From positions 1 to 64,000 of the forward strand of contig CALIOE010000061.1 of NCBI GenBank assembly GCA_938044775.1: a DNA stretch of 64,000 nt. Reading direction: 5' to 3'. Below are positions 63,003-64,000 of this stretch, piece by piece. A model generated the notes under the pieces. It worked only from the letters and a program-made list of their open reading frames with translations. It did no database searches and was not told the origin of the DNA. The DNA is from an uncultured Rhizobiaceae group bacterium. Lineage in GTDB: Bacteria > Pseudomonadota > Alphaproteobacteria > Rhizobiales > Rhizobiaceae. Numbering within the stretch: the stretch's first letter is position 1; every line of letters begins with the position of its first letter. A program made the translations under genes and the position numbers.

Positions 63003-64000
63003 TTGGAGGATACGACGGGCGACGATACCGATTTGTCCCACGGGCTGGACATGGGAGTGGGCTGGATGCGGGCTGCTGGTGAACCAACGCGTCTGCGCCT
63101 GCTGGCGCTGCTTGACGAGGTTGATCTGACCGTCAGCGAGCTGATCGCCATTCTTGAACAAAGTCAGCCGAGAATATCGCGTCATCTCAAGCTCCTCGTA
63201 GAAGCCGGCCTTGCAGAACGTTTTCAGGAAGGAGCATGGGCCTATTTTCGGACCATCAACGACGGCCCTCCAAGAGCCTTCCTCAACGCCATTCTTAAGC
63301 CACTGGCAGTACATGACGAAACACTTGCTGCGGATCATGAGAAGCTTGAGGCCGTGAGAGAAAGACGGGCGGAACGGGCTTCCGCCTATTTTGCAGAAAA
63401 CGCTGAGGACTGGGACAAAATTCGCTCTCTTCACATTGCCGAAGACCGGGTGGAAGAAGCAATGCTTGAGCTCGGGCTTCGCGGCAATCCGAAATCGATA
63501 TTTGATCTTGGCACCGGAACCGGTCGTGTTATGGAGCTTTTCGCCCCTTATGTGACTCGTGGGGTTGGCATTGACACCAGTCAGGACATGCTTGCTGTCG
63601 CAAGATCGACAATCGGATCCGGCGAAATGTCTCACCTGCATGTACGTCATGGTGACGTTTACAAACCGGGCACCGATGAACGCTTCGATCTTGTGGTTTT
63701 GCATCAGGTGCTGCATTTCCTGGAGGATCCACCTCTTGCGCTGCGCCAGGCCAAATGGCGCCTTGCGCGCAAGGGGTATTTGTTGATTGTCGATTTCGCG
63801 CCCCACGAGCATGATTTTTTGCGCGATGAACACGCTCATCTGAGGCTGGGCATGTCCACCCAGCTTGTCGAACGGTGGTTTGAGCTGGCAGGACTGAGCC
63901 TTGTCGAAGAACGCATGCTTGCGCCTCATGCCGGCGCCGAGAAACAATTAACTGTCGCCCTTTGGCTGGCTCGCCATGCCGATGATGAAGGCTTTGAGGA
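63003..64000 (+). CDS. ArsR-type regulator fused to a SAM-dependent methyltransferase, 3' end cut
   Basis: At least 332 residues, running off the window end. The N-terminal ArsR-like winged helix (residues 25-100, AAGEPTRLRLLALLDEVDLT, then QPRISRHLKLLVEAGLAERF) is joined to a class I methyltransferase domain (residues 155 on, with FDLGTGTGRVMELFAPY, the DTSQDM loop and VLHQVLHFLEDP). Such fusions are common upstream of metF in rhizobia, where they may control methionine synthesis. The start is TTG 63003 (GAGAGGGG upstream) or GTG 62985. A long opposite-strand open frame here is a shadow. Confidence 0.88.
   Translation, partial: MEDTTGDDTDLSHGLDMGVGWMRAAGEPTRLRLLALLDEVDLTVSELIAILEQSQPRISRHLKLLVEAGLAERFQEGAWAYFRTINDGPPRAFLNAILKPLAVHDETLAADHEKLEAVRERRAERASAYFAENAEDWDKIRSLHIAEDRVEEAMLELGLRGNPKSIFDLGTGTGRVMELFAPYVTRGVGIDTSQDMLAVARSTIGSGEMSHLHVRHGDVYKPGTDERFDLVVLHQVLHFLEDPPLALRQAKWRLARKGYLLIVDFAPHEHDFLRDEHAHLRLGMSTQLVERWFELAGLSLVEERMLAPHAGAEKQLTVALWLARHADDEGFE

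Noticed and set aside
62907-63947. A 346-residue minus-strand open frame
   Set aside because: It is antisense to the ArsR-methyltransferase gene, whose plus-strand product has clear family motifs.
1-64000. CRISPR array, prophage, insertion sequence or integron
   Set aside because: No regular 20-40 base direct repeats with spacers, no transposase, integrase or phage structural gene is visible; gene content is continuous chromosomal.

Overview
This window is an unbroken, gene-dense chromosomal stretch from an alphaproteobacterium, most likely a member of the Hyphomicrobiales (rhizobia and relatives) and plausibly marine. The evidence is the housekeeping order carA - yqeY - dnaG - rpoD with carB close by, a long acidic rhizobial-type RpoD, two TTAA-N7-TTAA motifs of the CtrA type, and many families typical of this order (HlyU-like, DUF4166, DUF2293, ECF42 with a DGPF partner, DUF1365). 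I see no rRNA, phage, transposase, integrase or CRISPR array. The only RNA gene I can assign is a tRNA with a CAT anticodon, best read as tRNA-Ile2.

Layout. 1-13 kb: the start of carB, two membrane-anchored LytTR regulators around a DUF2306 membrane protein, a neutral zinc metallopeptidase, carA, yqeY, a structured intergenic region, dnaG and rpoD. 13-19.4 kb: HlyU-like protein, an overlapping trio (DCC / DUF4166 / YjbQ), an aldo-keto reductase divergent from a LysR regulator, a BCCT osmolyte transporter and a Usp protein. 19.5-28.8 kb: cysteine synthase, a PhnZ-like HD diiron protein, DUF2461, TfoX-like, VOC, an ECF42 sigma factor with its DGPF partner, periplasmic CpdB, two small exported proteins, a SIMPL protein and the tRNA.

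29-34.4 kb is the most notable metabolic region. A LysR regulator is divergent from a DmdA-like demethylase, a crotonase with both catalytic glutamates, an SBP56/methanethiol-oxidase-family protein and a small polytopic membrane protein. Together they suggest breakdown of a methylated sulfur compound such as DMSP through methanethiol, with the BCCT transporter (17.1 kb), an acyl-CoA synthetase (41.8 kb) and a CoA-transferase (53.6 kb) as possible but unproven partners. 34.6-41.6 kb is a cell-envelope and signalling region on the minus strand: a CHASE2 adenylate cyclase, a TPR plus outer-membrane-barrel protein resembling Slam, and, overlapping its stop codon, a FecR / proline-rich / TbpB-like barrel protein that could be its client.

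41.7-58.3 kb holds general metabolism: acyl-CoA synthetase, phosphohexomutase, three SDRs, MFS and EamA transporters, TerC, DUF1365 with an FAD oxidoreductase, hydrolases, a CaiB-type CoA-transferase and EttA. 58.3-64 kb holds a FeeM-like N-acyltransferase with a CtrA-type box and a palindrome at its start, a GGDEF-EAL protein, another EamA transporter, DUF2293, and an ArsR-methyltransferase fusion cut by the window edge. Start sites were chosen from Shine-Dalgarno sequences, overlaps and family length; doubtful ones are flagged.
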